Below, in pieces: positions 48,601 to 59,734 of a DNA stretch of 64,000 nucleotides. Numbering within the stretch: the stretch's first letter is position 1; every line of letters begins with the position of its first letter. The position numbers were made by a program, and so were the translations under genes. The stretch comes from Datisca glomerata (taxonomy: Eukaryota > Streptophyta > Magnoliopsida > Cucurbitales > Datiscaceae). The stretch spans positions 310,001 through 374,000 of the forward strand of contig QANY01005078.1 of the NCBI GenBank assembly GCA_003255025.1, given 5' to 3'. Below the pieces are notes generated by a model that saw only the letters and a program-made list of their open reading frames with translations, was not told the origin of the DNA and did no database searches.

Positions 48601-49010
48601 TGATCAAGTGTTTCTTAAGATCACTCCAATGAAAGGTGTAATGCGTTTAGGTCGCAAGGGAAAGCCCAGTCCCAAGTTTATTGGTCCTTTTGAGATTTTA
48701 GATCGTCTTGATCCTTTGGCCTACGGAATCGTGTTACCGCCATCTCTTTAGGTTTCACAAAGTGTTTCACGTCTCAATTCTCCGATAGTACGCAGCCAAT
48801 AAGCATGTCATCGATTGTGAACCACTGCAAGTTCGTGATGACCTTACTTATAAGGAGAAACTGATCAGAGTTCTAGAACAAAAGGATCTAGCTCTTCGCA
48901 ATGGGATGGTTCAGTTAGTCAAGGATCTATGGGAAAATCATCGATTAGAGGAACCAACATGGGAACGAGAAGCAGAGATGCGTGCTAAATATCCAGATTC
49001 ATTTGAATGA
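48601..49010 (+). pseudogene. Ty3/gypsy chromovirus integrase C-terminus and chromodomain
   Basis: The plus strand reads DQVFLKITPMKGVMRLGRKG, PKFIGPFEILDRL and PLAYGIVLPPSL, then a stop. After a frameshift it reads YKEKLIRVLEQKDLALRN, LVKDLWENHRLEEPTWERE and AEMRAKYPDSFE to a stop at 49,008-49,010. This is the end of a Tekay/Del-type chromovirus pol. The chromodomain directs integration into heterochromatin. The 5' part of the element is absent; the sequence starts at the telomere-like repeats. Confidence 0.88.
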
Positions 49011-49455
49011 GGTATATTCGTTACAACAGGGTGATTGCTACCACCTATGTTCCTTTTCCTTCGTGCCTCCTCTAATTGTCGCCAACCATCTCTAGTATGT
49101 CATCTCTCACTCCTTTTCTCTAGCTTTATTCTCTAATATGACTCTTCCTATATTCTCTTTTATGCTCTCTCTATTTCTATTCCTGTCACCACGATCCTCC
49201 CCATCGGCTCACTGGTGAAGCTTTTTCACACTTCTCGTTATTTTTTCCCCTCTGTTCAACGTTCCAAACTGTGTCTTGTGATCGGTCAACTTCTTGGCCA
49301 GGCCCAAATTAACCCAATCTTAACCGTTTCGACTAAACCAAACTGATCTAGTCAAATAAAATGAAACTAGTTCAGTCAAATCAAATAGATTGTGCATGTT
49401 TTGACCATATTGATGCCCAATTGATTTTTCATCCTCTTTGATCCAGAGCTCGACC
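49011..49455 (+). other. Gypsy 3' untranslated region
   Basis: Lies between the pol stop and the presumed LTR. CT-rich in its first half. No further coding content and no clear polypurine tract. Confidence 0.45.
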
Positions 49456-50762
49456 CTTAACACCCTATAATTTAATATATAATAATATTTATTATATTGT
49501 TATTATTTGAATACTTAATGATTTGAATATTTGGGTTTCAGGTTAATAGGTGCTTAATTCTCTCGTACCAGCCCATGTAAAAGGGCTTACATGGTGATGT
49601 GACTCGTGTGTTATGGCACATAACGTATTTATATTTTAATGTTAAGTTATATAATGCATATATATATGATCATGTTTATAGTTATTTTATGTATCGTGAT
49701 GTTGTGAATAAGTTAATTACCACATGATGTTTACATGGGTTATGATTGATTAAGCTACACATATTAGTTACATTATGTGTTCATGGACAAGTTGCTTATT
49801 TAATCATGAATATGGATTGTTGTGAATCATGAAGTTAACTTCGGTAAAGTGATAATTAAACAAGAAATTGACTTAGGCACGCCCCTTGGTTATCATAAAA
49901 CTAGACGGTCGCATCCTGTTTCAGCTATGCAATTGGGTGTCACCATGTTCATGTCAACGTCTTTAAGGTTCAAATAACCTTAGGTGGCACCCGCTTCAGG
50001 ACACTATTCAGTCATATTCATGTTCATGTTACAGTTATGATTATGTTCAAGATTGAAACAGTTTCTTGTTAGGTTGTTAATTGAGGGATATGCCTAGTTG
50101 AGTTATGATTAAGCAAGTTATAAGCATAAGTTCAAGATACATGTTAACATGAAATATGATTAGCTAGGACACGCTTAAGTACTTTACATAAATTCATTTA
50201 TGATTATATCATCAAATGAGCGTGTTAAGTTAAATTATGATTGCATGTGTATACGTTTGCAATTATGATGTGTGGATGCATACTAGTATGTAAGTTTATT
50301 TACTAAGTATTTCTAGTATTTACTCATCCACAGTTGACTATGTTGCAGTTGATGACGAGCGGCAGGAGTGAGACTTTCACAACCTGCTAAGTTAATAGTA
50401 AGATTTAGAAATTTCAGTTTAGAATCGCTATAGGATTTTGGAAAAGGATATTCGTTAAACTATAGTTAGTTCAATAGTTGATTACTTACCGTGCTTTTTC
50501 TACAAACAAGTGTTAAATTTTCATGATTTATGGATTCGCATGGTAGCTTTATGACAAAGTTTAAAATTATACTAATTGAGGTTTACTTAAATAAGGATTT
50601 ATGATGATTTATTACTTTTGCTATTTAATGATGAGGATTTTCTTCTATGAAAAATTATAGGTTTCAATAAAATAAATATCTTAAATTAGGGTTTTCAATT
50701 TGATTTGAGATTTTAATTAAGAAATATAATCATGTTTAATCCTCAGGGATCAAGGTGTTGCA
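49456..50762 (+). repeat. Probable 3' LTR of the gypsy element
   Basis: It starts near TTAACACCCTATAATTT and ends near AAGGTGTTGCA, an imperfect AACACC/GGTGTT inverse pair like the TGTAACACC...GGTGTTACA ends of chromoviral LTRs. About 1.3 kb, following pol at the right distance. There is no 5' LTR in the window to confirm it. Confidence 0.55.
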
Positions 50763-51369
50763 ATCGGGGAATTGAAAGGCTATAGGAAGTTTATGGTTAG
50801 AAAAATGATTCCTCGAATATTTATATGAAAATGATATGTGTAGAATTCCAAGGAAGAGATCTCAAATTATCTCCCTAAACTTTGTATTTAAGATGACGTT
50901 AATTCTTTAGGAAGGATTATTTTGAACCCTTGGTCTTCTTCTTGATTTTAGGTAGTCTTTCTTAATACAAGGGATCCTTCCTTATCGGGATCCTTCCTTA
51001 TCCGGACCCATTGCCATATCAGAAGGACGATGTCATGCAATAGTTCGTATGGACTCTCATGATGGCTTGGTCACATACTAACTTACTGAAAGGTGAGACA
51101 CTACTATGCATCATTTAATCTTTCCTAATGTCTGATTCGGACAAGACATGGGAATATATAGATGTGTAAGCCCTATATTCGTTTACATGGGTCCTCATGT
51201 ACTGCTTCACTTGCAGTAGGTCTTTTGAAGTGCACGGCTAGGCCGAATGGCAAGGATGTTGAGATAACATGATTTTGTGAATTAATTTGCCGACCGAATA
51301 TTATTAATAGGCTCTACTTTGTTTGAATTGGGTAGACATAACTGAATGTCAATTGTACCTTCTATGGTA
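50763..51369. other. Non-coding stretch
   Basis: Contains a small repeat of GGGATCCTTCCTTATC near 50,965-51,003. Nothing else recognised. Confidence 0.45.
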
Positions 51370-51431
51370 GGTTTTGTCTACATGTTGGATTCAATCTCCG
51401 TCATCTAATGTCAAAATTATTTTAAAAAAAC

Positions 51432-51464
51432 TGTCATGGAAAGGAAAAATGCCTTTCCATGACA
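51432..51464. repeat. Perfect 13-bp-stem hairpin in B-type subterminal region
   Basis: TGTCATGGAAAGG and its reverse complement CCTTTCCATGACA are separated by seven bases. A related hairpin lies at 30,964-30,987 in the outer element's right end. Confidence 0.85.
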
Positions 51465-51695
51465 TCTTTTTTCATTTAATTATCTTTTACTGTGATATAT
51501 GTTCCTGAGATTGATATCCATGTTAACATACATGCATTATTCCCTTTGAACAGCAGGAAGGGGAAACTCATAATTTTATAACCTTAATGCTAAAAAATTC
51601 GACAAGAATATCCTTTATCTACACTCCTTCAAGCACTCACTTTTAACATAGAAATTTGAAACATGCAAGTTAAGTAAGTAATAAAGAACACAATT

Positions 51696-53670
51696 CTTCC
51701 CTTCTTTCTGCAGCACTACCTCCTGCGGTTATAACCAATTTTTGTAGATCTTCTTTGTACTCCACTGGGAAATCACCAGCGAAATAGAACCCGAAGCCCT
51801 TAAAAAGCTTTGATGCCTATTTAAGGGGTAAAACCAATCAAAATTTCTTACACCGTTAAAATTTATGGATAAAGAATCACCAGCACATCATAAACTACTT
51901 ACCCTTGAATTATATTTTATTTATACCACTAACATTAAATTATGACTAATGTCAAAAGAAGTTGAGATCTTACTACTATCACTATTTACTACGAACATGT
52001 GGTACCAGATAATTAGGCTACATTAGCAGTAAGGAAGAGCTCCTACGCAGTTGGTTAACACAAGTGTTCTTAACTATAACTACTGAATGAATAAAATTGA
52101 ATGAAAAAATATCAAGTTGGCCAATGCAATGAAAAGTAGAAAGTATCAGCACAACTCACACTCCATCTTAAGAATCCATCATCCATTAAGGATTTCCATG
52201 AGCACTTTAAATGTTCTGGGACATGCACCATTCTCTTCTGTAGCTGCTATCACGTAAGTTACATCATGTCTCCAAAACTTAGACACCGTTACACCTGTCA
52301 TATTTGTAAACTTGACCAAAATACTCTGGACAGCCAGGAGGAAAGGGAGATTCCCTTTACTAAAGTGTCAATTTATTATGCAAAAGCATTAAAAAATAGA
52401 AACATAACATACTTAAAGACCTATTTTTTCAAGTATTAGAAAATTTTCACAATCTTTTCACTTCAAGTAAAGAAGAGAGCAATATTCTTCCTAGAAAATA
52501 GAGGAATAGAATTGATTTTTTTATATAAACGTTCATGCCCTCAACATGCTAAGAAGGGTATGTTGCAGTTTAACTTTATCCAATTCCTAAAGTAAATTTT
52601 TACTAAACATTCAACAGATTAAGGCAACTAAGTTAAAAGAATAATTTGTACATTTGTGTCAGCGGTGTCTGATTTCTGAGAGCGATATTCTTCCTAGACT
52701 TGGACTTCTCATTTTGAAATCTTACTGAAGAATGGGAAGGACAGAGAATAAGAAAGTCATCCTGAAAGAAAGCAAATAAGAAAATATGTTTTCTACTAAA
52801 CATAACTTCACAGCTTAATTCACAGCTTAAATAACAAGTTAAATCTGACAATTACACATAAACATTATTTAGCAAAAAATCAAAGTGCACGCACGCAACT
52901 CCAACAACATCCTGATATTTCCATTGCACATGGAAAATGATAGCTTCTCCGGCATGTTTTCATGAAGCAGGCGAGGGTAGCACCCTTTAACCCCCATTTG
53001 CTGCAATTAAGCTTTGCTGCACTTAAGCTTTGCACCCCTTGCCACTTCAGACTCTAATTTTCTTACGGTTTCATCAACATAATAACCCTCTGGTGCCTTA
53101 CATTTCTAAATTGTCTAACTATTAGTTGAAAATAGTTAGACTTCAACACCAGGACATGTTTGCTATACATATGTGACATACCAATCTATTCATGTTTTGT
53201 GAACATGTATTACATTTGCAAGGTTTGTCTCATTTTTCATAGCCAAATTCCCATTTGAATAATGCAACATTGGTCCAGTAGCCTAGAAGAGTTCACTAGG
53301 AAAGTGTCAAATGATCAACACTTACATACTTGTTGACTCTAGTCAATAGTAAAATATATGTCAGATATTGTAAAACATACCTATGAGATTTTAGAAGACT
53401 GGCAAAATGCACATGTAGTTGTCCCAAACGCCTCATCTGCAATTGTTGGAGGCTTCTCACTAGCAAGAGGGGCTCTTGATATGTCTTTCAATTCTGAGTT
53501 TGAAGTCATTGAAACTCCAGACTATAAAACTGAATCGACATTATCCTCATTTGTTATTTCAAAATCTAATTGCATACTGTTCATTTTCCTCTGTCTCTTG
53601 ACGTCCCCAAAAAGGCCTTCAATTTTAGAAAGAGAAACAGAATGGCTTGATACCATAGTATCATGATTGA
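51696..53670 (-). pseudogene. BARD1: Captured fragment of BARD1 (ePHD zinc finger to second BRCT)
   Basis: Plant BARD1 pairs with BRCA1 in DNA repair and represses WUSCHEL. Exons on the minus strand: 53,381-53,670 (EKPPTIADEAFGTTTCAFCQ then SSKIS); about 52,908-53,105 (YYVDETVRKLESEVARGAKL, then RRSYHFPCAMEIS after a frameshift); 52,650-52,761 (DDFLILCPSHSSVRFQNEKS); about 52,158-52,345 (TVSKFWRHDVTYVIAATEEN, FKVLMEILNG, WILKME, first BRCT); 51,696-51,820 (ASKLFKGFGFYFAGDF, LVITAGG, second BRCT). Introns are retained. Two in-frame stops lie in the first exon and a frameshift in the second. RING and ankyrin-side regions are absent. Sense to the element's leader. Confidence 0.87.
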
Positions 53671-53689
53671 AGTTACTTAGAGTAGGCCT

Positions 53690-54560
53690 CTTGCTTATTG
53701 AATTTTTTAAACTCTGAAAAACTTGAACAGAAAATGTCAGAATCTAAATAAATTATATCTTGAAGAAAATAACTATCAACGCATGATAGCAGAACTGTTA
53801 GAAGCACACATTCTCACATACTAGCTATCTAAAGAGCAATGCTGATATTATGGGGTACAGATTATATGCCACAATATAAAATCCCTGATTGATGAAACAT
53901 AAAATCATTGAGTTTCAGAAATGAAGAAAAGTATAACAGTCAGGTCAACACAATACAACATATTCTTACTTGGGTGAATACAGAGACATGGTCATTATCC
54001 TAGTCTTTGTTCTCATGATCTACATCAGTAACACTCTGTAGACAATCAACAAAACTATCAACAGTTAAGCATATATGAATTCTCCAAAACAAAATATGAT
54101 CATAATCATACTAAGGACTGACAAGCATACACATCAATGTAGGAAATTTCTAGGGAAAAAATTAAATTAGATATTATGGGCAAACATGTAGCGAGTTTAG
54201 AAGCAGTGTAAAGGGCAGTCCTAATCGACAGATCCAAGCTGGATTAATATGTGCATAAGTGCAAGAAGATGATAAAAGTTAAAAAATTATTAAAATGAAA
54301 ATTAGGGCATAGATGATACCAGGCAGAGAATGAGAGAACTGCATAGGGGAAGGAGAGCTTCGGGAGCCACGTAGGGACGCAGATCTGAGCTTTGAATGTG
54401 CAGAGACGCAAATATGAGAGTGTACAATTAAGTTTCAAGTGTGATGGAGATCTGAGCTAAGATGGACACAGATCTAAAATGGATGCACGTTAGAAAAAAA
54501 TCAAACAAAACCAAAATCAACATAAGACCAAAACTTATGAAACCCTAAGATCATATCCTT
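53690..54560. other. Element interior between leader and BARD1 exons
   Basis: No exon recognised. GAGATCTGAGC-type words occur near 54,380-54,480. The duplicated segment described at 54,297-62,330 starts inside it. Confidence 0.4.
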
Positions 54561-54830
54561 CGATAGAGGGAGAAAACCTCACCGTCGAAGAAGAAATCGT
54601 AGAAACAGAGGGAGATGATGCGAGGAAGAAGAAACCCTTACTCGACCAGTCACTAGCTCAAAGTTCAGGACAAAACCTTGCTTGAGCCGCAGTGGAAGAT
54701 CACCATCGAAGCTCGCCCGGAAGCCGCCGCGAAGTGTCTTGGCGTGCGGTCGGGTAGAGGGAGCTCCAATCACTAGTCATCACTGCTGTCAAAAGAGAAG
54801 AAAAAAATAACATAGTAAAAGTGAAATTAG
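54560..54830 (-). promoter_or_regulatory. Leader of the third CACTA-like element
   Basis: Less AT-rich; on the minus strand it is rich in CTTC and TCTTCCTCG words with a 64-codon frame. Repeated nearly unchanged at 59,025-59,260. By position it is equivalent to the leaders at 23.6 kb and 30.2 kb. Confidence 0.4.
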
Positions 54831-55077
54831 GGTTGGATTGATTATATAAAATGATATTTTCGTAAATAAAAAGAACTTTGAGGTAAGTTGTAAATTTTTT
54901 TACACCATAGAACAATGACAGTTTTTTTTACTGTCATAATAAAAAGTTATATTGACAGTCCAAAAATTAGCTGTCATGGTAGAGATTACCCGAATAACTC
55001 CACCCTACACTTTTTTCCTTTGACAAATTTTAGATAGCTGTTATTGATTATATAAGCTGTTAATGTAGCAGTGTCAG

Positions 55078-55240
55078 GTGGTTATCTCCAATGAGTTCTT
55101 GTGTCTCCCTCTTCAAGTGCTTGCAAGCATCAGCCTTGTGGCCATATTCACAATGTTTGTTCGGAGTTCGTATCATTTCAGGTTTAGATCTCATTTGACT
55201 AGGTCAACATAAGATACTTTTGTCTTTAAGCTGCCTAAAA
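55078..55240 (-). pseudogene. Ty3/gypsy gag zinc-knuckle scrap
   Basis: The minus strand reads RTPNKHCEYGHKADACKHLK and RETQELIGD, like the CEYH...GH.T..C..LK knuckle of plant gypsy gag but with residues missing between CEY and GH. It lies immediately outside the CACTA end (55,073) and is repeated at 59,582-59,760. Confidence 0.55.
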
Positions 55241-56290
55241 GAATTTGTCACAAGTTACATGCAGCTATTATGAAATTTTGGTGGGCTAAAGGAGAGGATA
55301 ATGCTGGTATTTCTTGGGCTTATAGTAAAAAACTTACTAATAGTAAATAATTTGGGGGGTTTAGGTTTTAGAGACGATGATGATTTTAATTCCTCTCATC
55401 CTGCTAAACAGGCTTGGAAAATTCTTAAAAACCGTAATAGTTTTTTGTGCTAGAGTCCTAAACAGTCTCTATTTTAATAATTGTAATTTTTTGGATGCTA
55501 AAGCTAATAAAACTAGTTCTTGGACTTAGAAAAGTTTATGTCATTGTAAAGAAGTTATCAAGAAGCATTTCTATAGGAGAATAGAGGATGAGAATGCATT
55601 CATGTTTGGGAGGATAAGTGGGTTCCTGAGTTTGGTGATCTTAGCATGTTTAAAGTCCATAATGTGAATATTGTCTCTGATTTCTATCTTACTAACATCA
55701 GTTCTTGAAATTCTAGTCTAATTCATACTACTTTTCCTCCATGGATTTCCAAAAAAAAGTTTAGCGATTCCTACTAGCACTTCTCTAAATACAAATACCA
55801 TTATTTGGCCTAGCAAAAATATTAATTTTATAGTCAAAGATTGCTACCACTACTCACACAACATTATTATTCAGGTTGCAGATAAGGCTTTTACATCTAA
55901 GTCAGCAGTCCATATCACATTCTGGAAATAAATCTGGCAGGCTAACATTCCAACTAAAGTAAATTTTTTCATCTGGAGAGCAGTTCCCAACACCCTACCA
56001 ACTAATTAACATATTTATTCAGAAGACATATCATACAAGACCCTATGTGTCCTATTTATTTGCATGAGGGAAGAAGAAAATATTTACCATGTCCTAGTTG
56101 GGTGAAAATGGAGCAGTTTGGTCTGGAAAGCCTTAAAATTGAATCTTAACCCAAGCCTTCAGGAAGAAGACTGGTTGCAAACCTGGACCCAAAATAGATG
56201 GTCAACTTGGACGACCAGCTCTCGCAAACTCTAGTATCTGGTAGCAACCCATTCACATAGGTGATTGCCACAGTCGCATCATTGTACTTG
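55229..56290 (+). mobile_element. LINE fragment (5'-truncated), unit 1
   Basis: It starts abruptly at KLPKRICHKLHAAIMKFWWA. It continues with decayed FGGF-type sequence and an RT zinc-binding domain (WQANIPTKVNFFIWRA, then HIYSEDISYKTLC near 55,930-56,060). It ends with a WSTWTTSS-type tail. Same family as the minus-strand LINE at 41,265-43,238. Many frameshifts. Confidence 0.75.
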
Positions 56291-56469
56291 ACAGTTCCGG
56301 CCATTTTCTCCATGGTGAACATTTTGATGCAATTTTTCAGACTCTAACCTGCCCCTTGGGGACCTTAAAGAGGTTACGTGGTCGCTTAAGCACTTCTACT
56401 TTTATCAAATGTCGGGTGATGAAAGCCTGGTCGAGTTGGGGAAATGAGGGGATTGGACCTGACTCTATG

Positions 56470-56700
56470 GTTCTGAACCAAGTGAGAGAAATGAGGAAAT
56501 GATGTGATTGTCGTATTAGGATACACAGCAAAATTTGGGCATAATGTGGCATTTAAATTATCATTCAAAATCCATGTTGATGCCATGGCTTGCTTGCAAT
56601 GGATCTTTGTGATGCTGAACCAAGTGAAGAAAATGAGGAAATAATGAGATCGTCGTGTTAGGTTGCATGCAAAAATTGGGCATAACATAACATGTGTAAA
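56470..56700. repeat. 142-bp tandem duplication
   Basis: CTGAACCAAGTGAGAGAAAT at about 56,471 recurs as CTGAACCAAGTGAAGAAAAT at about 56,614, each followed by similar GATTGTCGT/GATCGTCGT and TTGGGCATAA words. Copied again in unit 2 at 60,975-61,200. Confidence 0.7.
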
Positions 56701-57770
56701 TGGTGAGTCGCGTCATTAAGAGTAACGTATCGAAAGGAACACGTGACGTCTAAAGACAGGTCCATGTGGCACTTATGTGAAATAACGTTTATTGGTGCGT
56801 GATAATGATGAAATAACATATGTAAAGGACGCTCATGTTTTATAAATATGGTGATCACATTATATGAAACTAGGTATTAAATGTTGTACTTCGTCTTCGA
56901 GTTTAGTGCAAAGATTCAAGAGTCTTTTCTTGCTTGGGAACAATTTGGGGACTGTGGTCTAGTAGGATTAGGACAAGATTCGTTACAACAGGATGGGAAG
57001 ATCTCCTTGAAGGATATAGCGACCTTACGAGTCTTGGAAGTGTCTCCTTTGTTCCGCCCCAGGAGAACCTCGAGCGCGACTCCCCATGCCACTCCGAGGG
57101 GAACTCCGGAGGTGGCTCCCCATGCCACTCCGGGGGGACCCCGAGGGTGGCTCTCCATGCCACACGGGGGAACCCTGGGTGTGGCTTCTCATGCTACTCC
57201 CGGGGGAATTTTGAGAGTGGCTCCCCATGCCACCATGGGGGGAACTCCGGGCGCGGCTTCCCATGCCATCCCGGGGGAACCCCAAGAGTGGTTCTCCATG
57301 CCGCCACGGGGGAACCTCGGGCACAGTTTCCTATGTTGCATCATTTTAAGGATGTGACACATTTTAGGCATGGTGTCATGTTATTAGAGTGTGACCACGT
57401 TTTGAACTTGACTCTTACTGGTGTCAGTTTCTGTCTGGACACGTGCTTGACATGCGGTTGTAAAGGATGTGCGTGTGGTTTCCACTTGACCCATCTATAA
57501 AAAAGAGTCTCTAGCACCATTATTGAGGCAACCACTTTCACCACTCTCGAGATCCAAACCTTGAGAATATTATCTTCTCGAAGTTCTCACTCACTTTAAA
57601 GTCTTAGAGGCATTTGTCACATTCCGGCGGCTGCTTAAGGTTGCTTGTCCTTCACCCTCTTACCATCAACTCTCACATTCTCAAGCATAGTTGGTATACA
57701 CTAGATTACTCATACACACATCACCCTAAAATCTCAAAACAACATGAGATCTAAATTATCATTCAAAATC
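56690..57770 (+). mobile_element. LTR-like segment of a gypsy-type retrotransposon
   Basis: Contains ACGTGACGT-type boxes (56,741), a TATA box TATAAAAA at 57,496-57,503, then a CT-rich R/U5-like region with CTCTCGAGATCCAAACCTTG and CACATTCCGGCGGCTGC. This is the style of LTR leaders in plant gypsy elements, and the gag scrap nearby supports it. LTR borders cannot be fixed. Only the part before 57,437 is present in unit 2. Confidence 0.5.
57053..57335. repeat. GC-rich 36-bp minisatellite, about 7 units (unit 1)
   Basis: Units of 34-36 bp centred on CTCCCCATGCCACTCC followed by GGGGGAACCCC-type palindromic GC runs. Strongly GC-rich in an AT-rich window. Because most units are a multiple of three, several frames on both strands stay open (for example a His-Ala-Thr-Pro-Gly-Gly repeat on the plus strand). 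I regard these as non-coding. Confidence 0.9.
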
Positions 57771-58755
57771 CATGTTGATGTCATGGCTTGCTTACAGTGG
57801 ATGTTGCGATTAGCCGGATCCTTAGCCCCATCTACAACCGGAGGGTTTCTTGGTCGTGTAATTCTTAAAACATGTTTTGGCATTTAAAAATATTTTTACT
57901 AAAATATAGATTCAAGTGTTTTGTAAAATACTTTAAAACACAAATAAACACGTACTCATTTGACAACAAAATAAATAAATAAAGATATGCTTTAATATAT
58001 TTTAAATTATTCATTAAATGATTTTAAGAAAAAAAAACTTTTTTATATTCTCTAAGTAGGATTTCAATTATGAATTTAAACTTTCTTAATCGGTGGAACC
58101 TAACTCAGTTAATTAAATTAATGGTTAATGATGAATCTATACATTCTAAAATGATAAGACATGGCTAGTCAGAATATAAAATATATTACAATTTAACCAA
58201 GCATATTTTAGAAGTCTTAATTTAAAAGTAAGGTAAAATCAATAAAAACGTAAATGCAATGGGTAAAAGTGCAGAGATTTTACCAAAAAGGTGAACTAGA
58301 AGATATTTATAGATAATTTTTTATTATTTTGTGTGCGTGCAATAAATAATGATAATTATTAGAATGATGAAAAAAATGATATGAAAGATAAAAATATTTT
58401 CATTTGATTGAGGAAGTAGGACTTACCATAATATTTGAAGATAATTTAAAATATAATAAGGATATTATCATCTAAATATATTTTTTTAAGTTTGATATTT
58501 TTATATATGTTATAGATGTGTATTATTTTTTTTATTTAAGTATGCCATTTCTTTTGATTAGTTCTAAAGTGCACTTAAATATAAGGTCAATTGCTCAAAT
58601 TTTATTATTTCATTAGTTTTAAAATTCACTTCAATTTTCAATTAAACATGATTTGGTAACTTACATAATTGCTTTAAAACATGCATGTACGCCAAAAGTT
58701 GATCAAATCACAAGTATTTTTAATCACACCGGTTAAAATAAAACAGAGAAATCCC
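57770..58755. other. AT-rich non-coding end of unit 1
   Basis: Poly-A/T-rich, no genes. Bases 58,298-58,755 recur at 61,870-62,327. Confidence 0.7.
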
Positions 58756-58756
58756 T

Positions 58757-59580
58757 AGGGCATGGATGATACCAGGCAGAGAATGAGAGAACTGCGTAGG
58801 GGAAGGAGAGCTTCGGGAGCGACGTAGGGACGCAGATATGATCTTTGAGTGTGCAGAGATGCAAATATGAGAGTGTGCAGTTAAGTTTCAAGTGGGATGG
58901 GGATTTGAGTTAAGATGGACACAGATCTAAGATGGATGCATGTTAGAAAAAAAATCAAACAAAACCAAAATCAACATAAGACCAAAACTTATGAAACCAT
59001 AAGATCATATCCTTCGATAAAGGGAGAAAACCCTCACCGTCGAAGAAGAAATCGTAGAAACAGAGGGAGATGATGCGAGGAAGAAGAAACACTTGCTCGA
59101 CCAGTCACTAGCTCAGAGTTCAGGACAAAACCTTACTCGAGCCGCGATGGAAGATCACCATCGAAGCTCGCCCGGAAGCCACCGTGAAGTTTCTTGGCGC
59201 GTGGTCGGGAAGAGGGAGCTCCAATCACCAGTCGTCACTGCTGTCAAAAGAGAAGAAAAAAATAACATAGTAAAAGTAAAATTAGGGTTGGATTGATTAT
59301 ATAAGATGATATTTTCGTAAATAAAAAGAACTTTGAGGTAAGTTGTAAATTTTTTTACACCATAGAACAATGACCGTTTTTTCTACTGTCATAATAAAAA
59401 GTTATATTGACAGTCTAAAAATTAGCTGTCATAGTAGAGAACACATTGATGACAGTTAATTTTTAAGTTGTGATCTTACCCAAATTACCCCATCCTACAC
59501 TTTTTTCCTTTGACAGATTTTAGATAGCTGTCATTGGATCATAGATATGACTGTCATCTAAAGCCAAAATTATAGCAGTG
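58757..59580 (-). mobile_element. Duplicated A-type end and leader of the third CACTA-like element
   Basis: Copy of 54,297-55,073 without the captured BARD1 exons. It keeps about 35 bases around 59,440-59,475 and a better preserved terminus (inverse of CACTGCTATAATTTTGGC) that unit 1 has lost. Confidence 0.8.
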
Positions 59581-59734
59581 TCAGGTGGTCATCTCCAATG
59601 AGTTCTTGTGTCTCCCTCTTCAAGTGCTTGCAAGCATCAGCCTTGTGGCCATATTCACAATGTTTGTTCGGAGTTCGTATCATTTCAGGTTTAGATCTCA
59701 TCTGACTAGGCCAACATAAGATACTTTTTTCTTT

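Larger units (their letters stand above)
51370..55073 (-). mobile_element. CACTA-like transposon carrying a BARD1 fragment (third element)
   Basis: The right end is the inverse of CACTGCTACATTAACAGC with GACAG/CTGTCA A-type repeats. The left side has the B-type subterminal block and hairpin also present at the outer element's right end (about 30,960-31,010). The exact left terminus is decayed, placed near 51,370 at a GGATTCA word. Leader at 54,560-54,800 and captured exons read on the minus strand. The right end and leader are duplicated at 58,757-59,580, where the end reads CACTGCTATAATTTTGGC. No transposase. Confidence 0.68.

Noticed and set aside
49456..50762. Complete LTR retrotransposon
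   Set aside because: Only the pol tail and one probable LTR are present; no 5' LTR, primer-binding site or gag upstream in the window.
51090..51115. CACTACTATGCATC as the left terminus of the third CACTA-like element
   Set aside because: The sequence after CACTACT does not match the B-type end, and B-type similarity begins only near 51,370.
56881..57500. Open frames of 158 and 188 codons encoding Pro/Gly/His-rich repeats
   Set aside because: Openness in several frames and both strands follows from the GC-rich 36-bp minisatellite. The same region has LTR character and no homology to a protein family.
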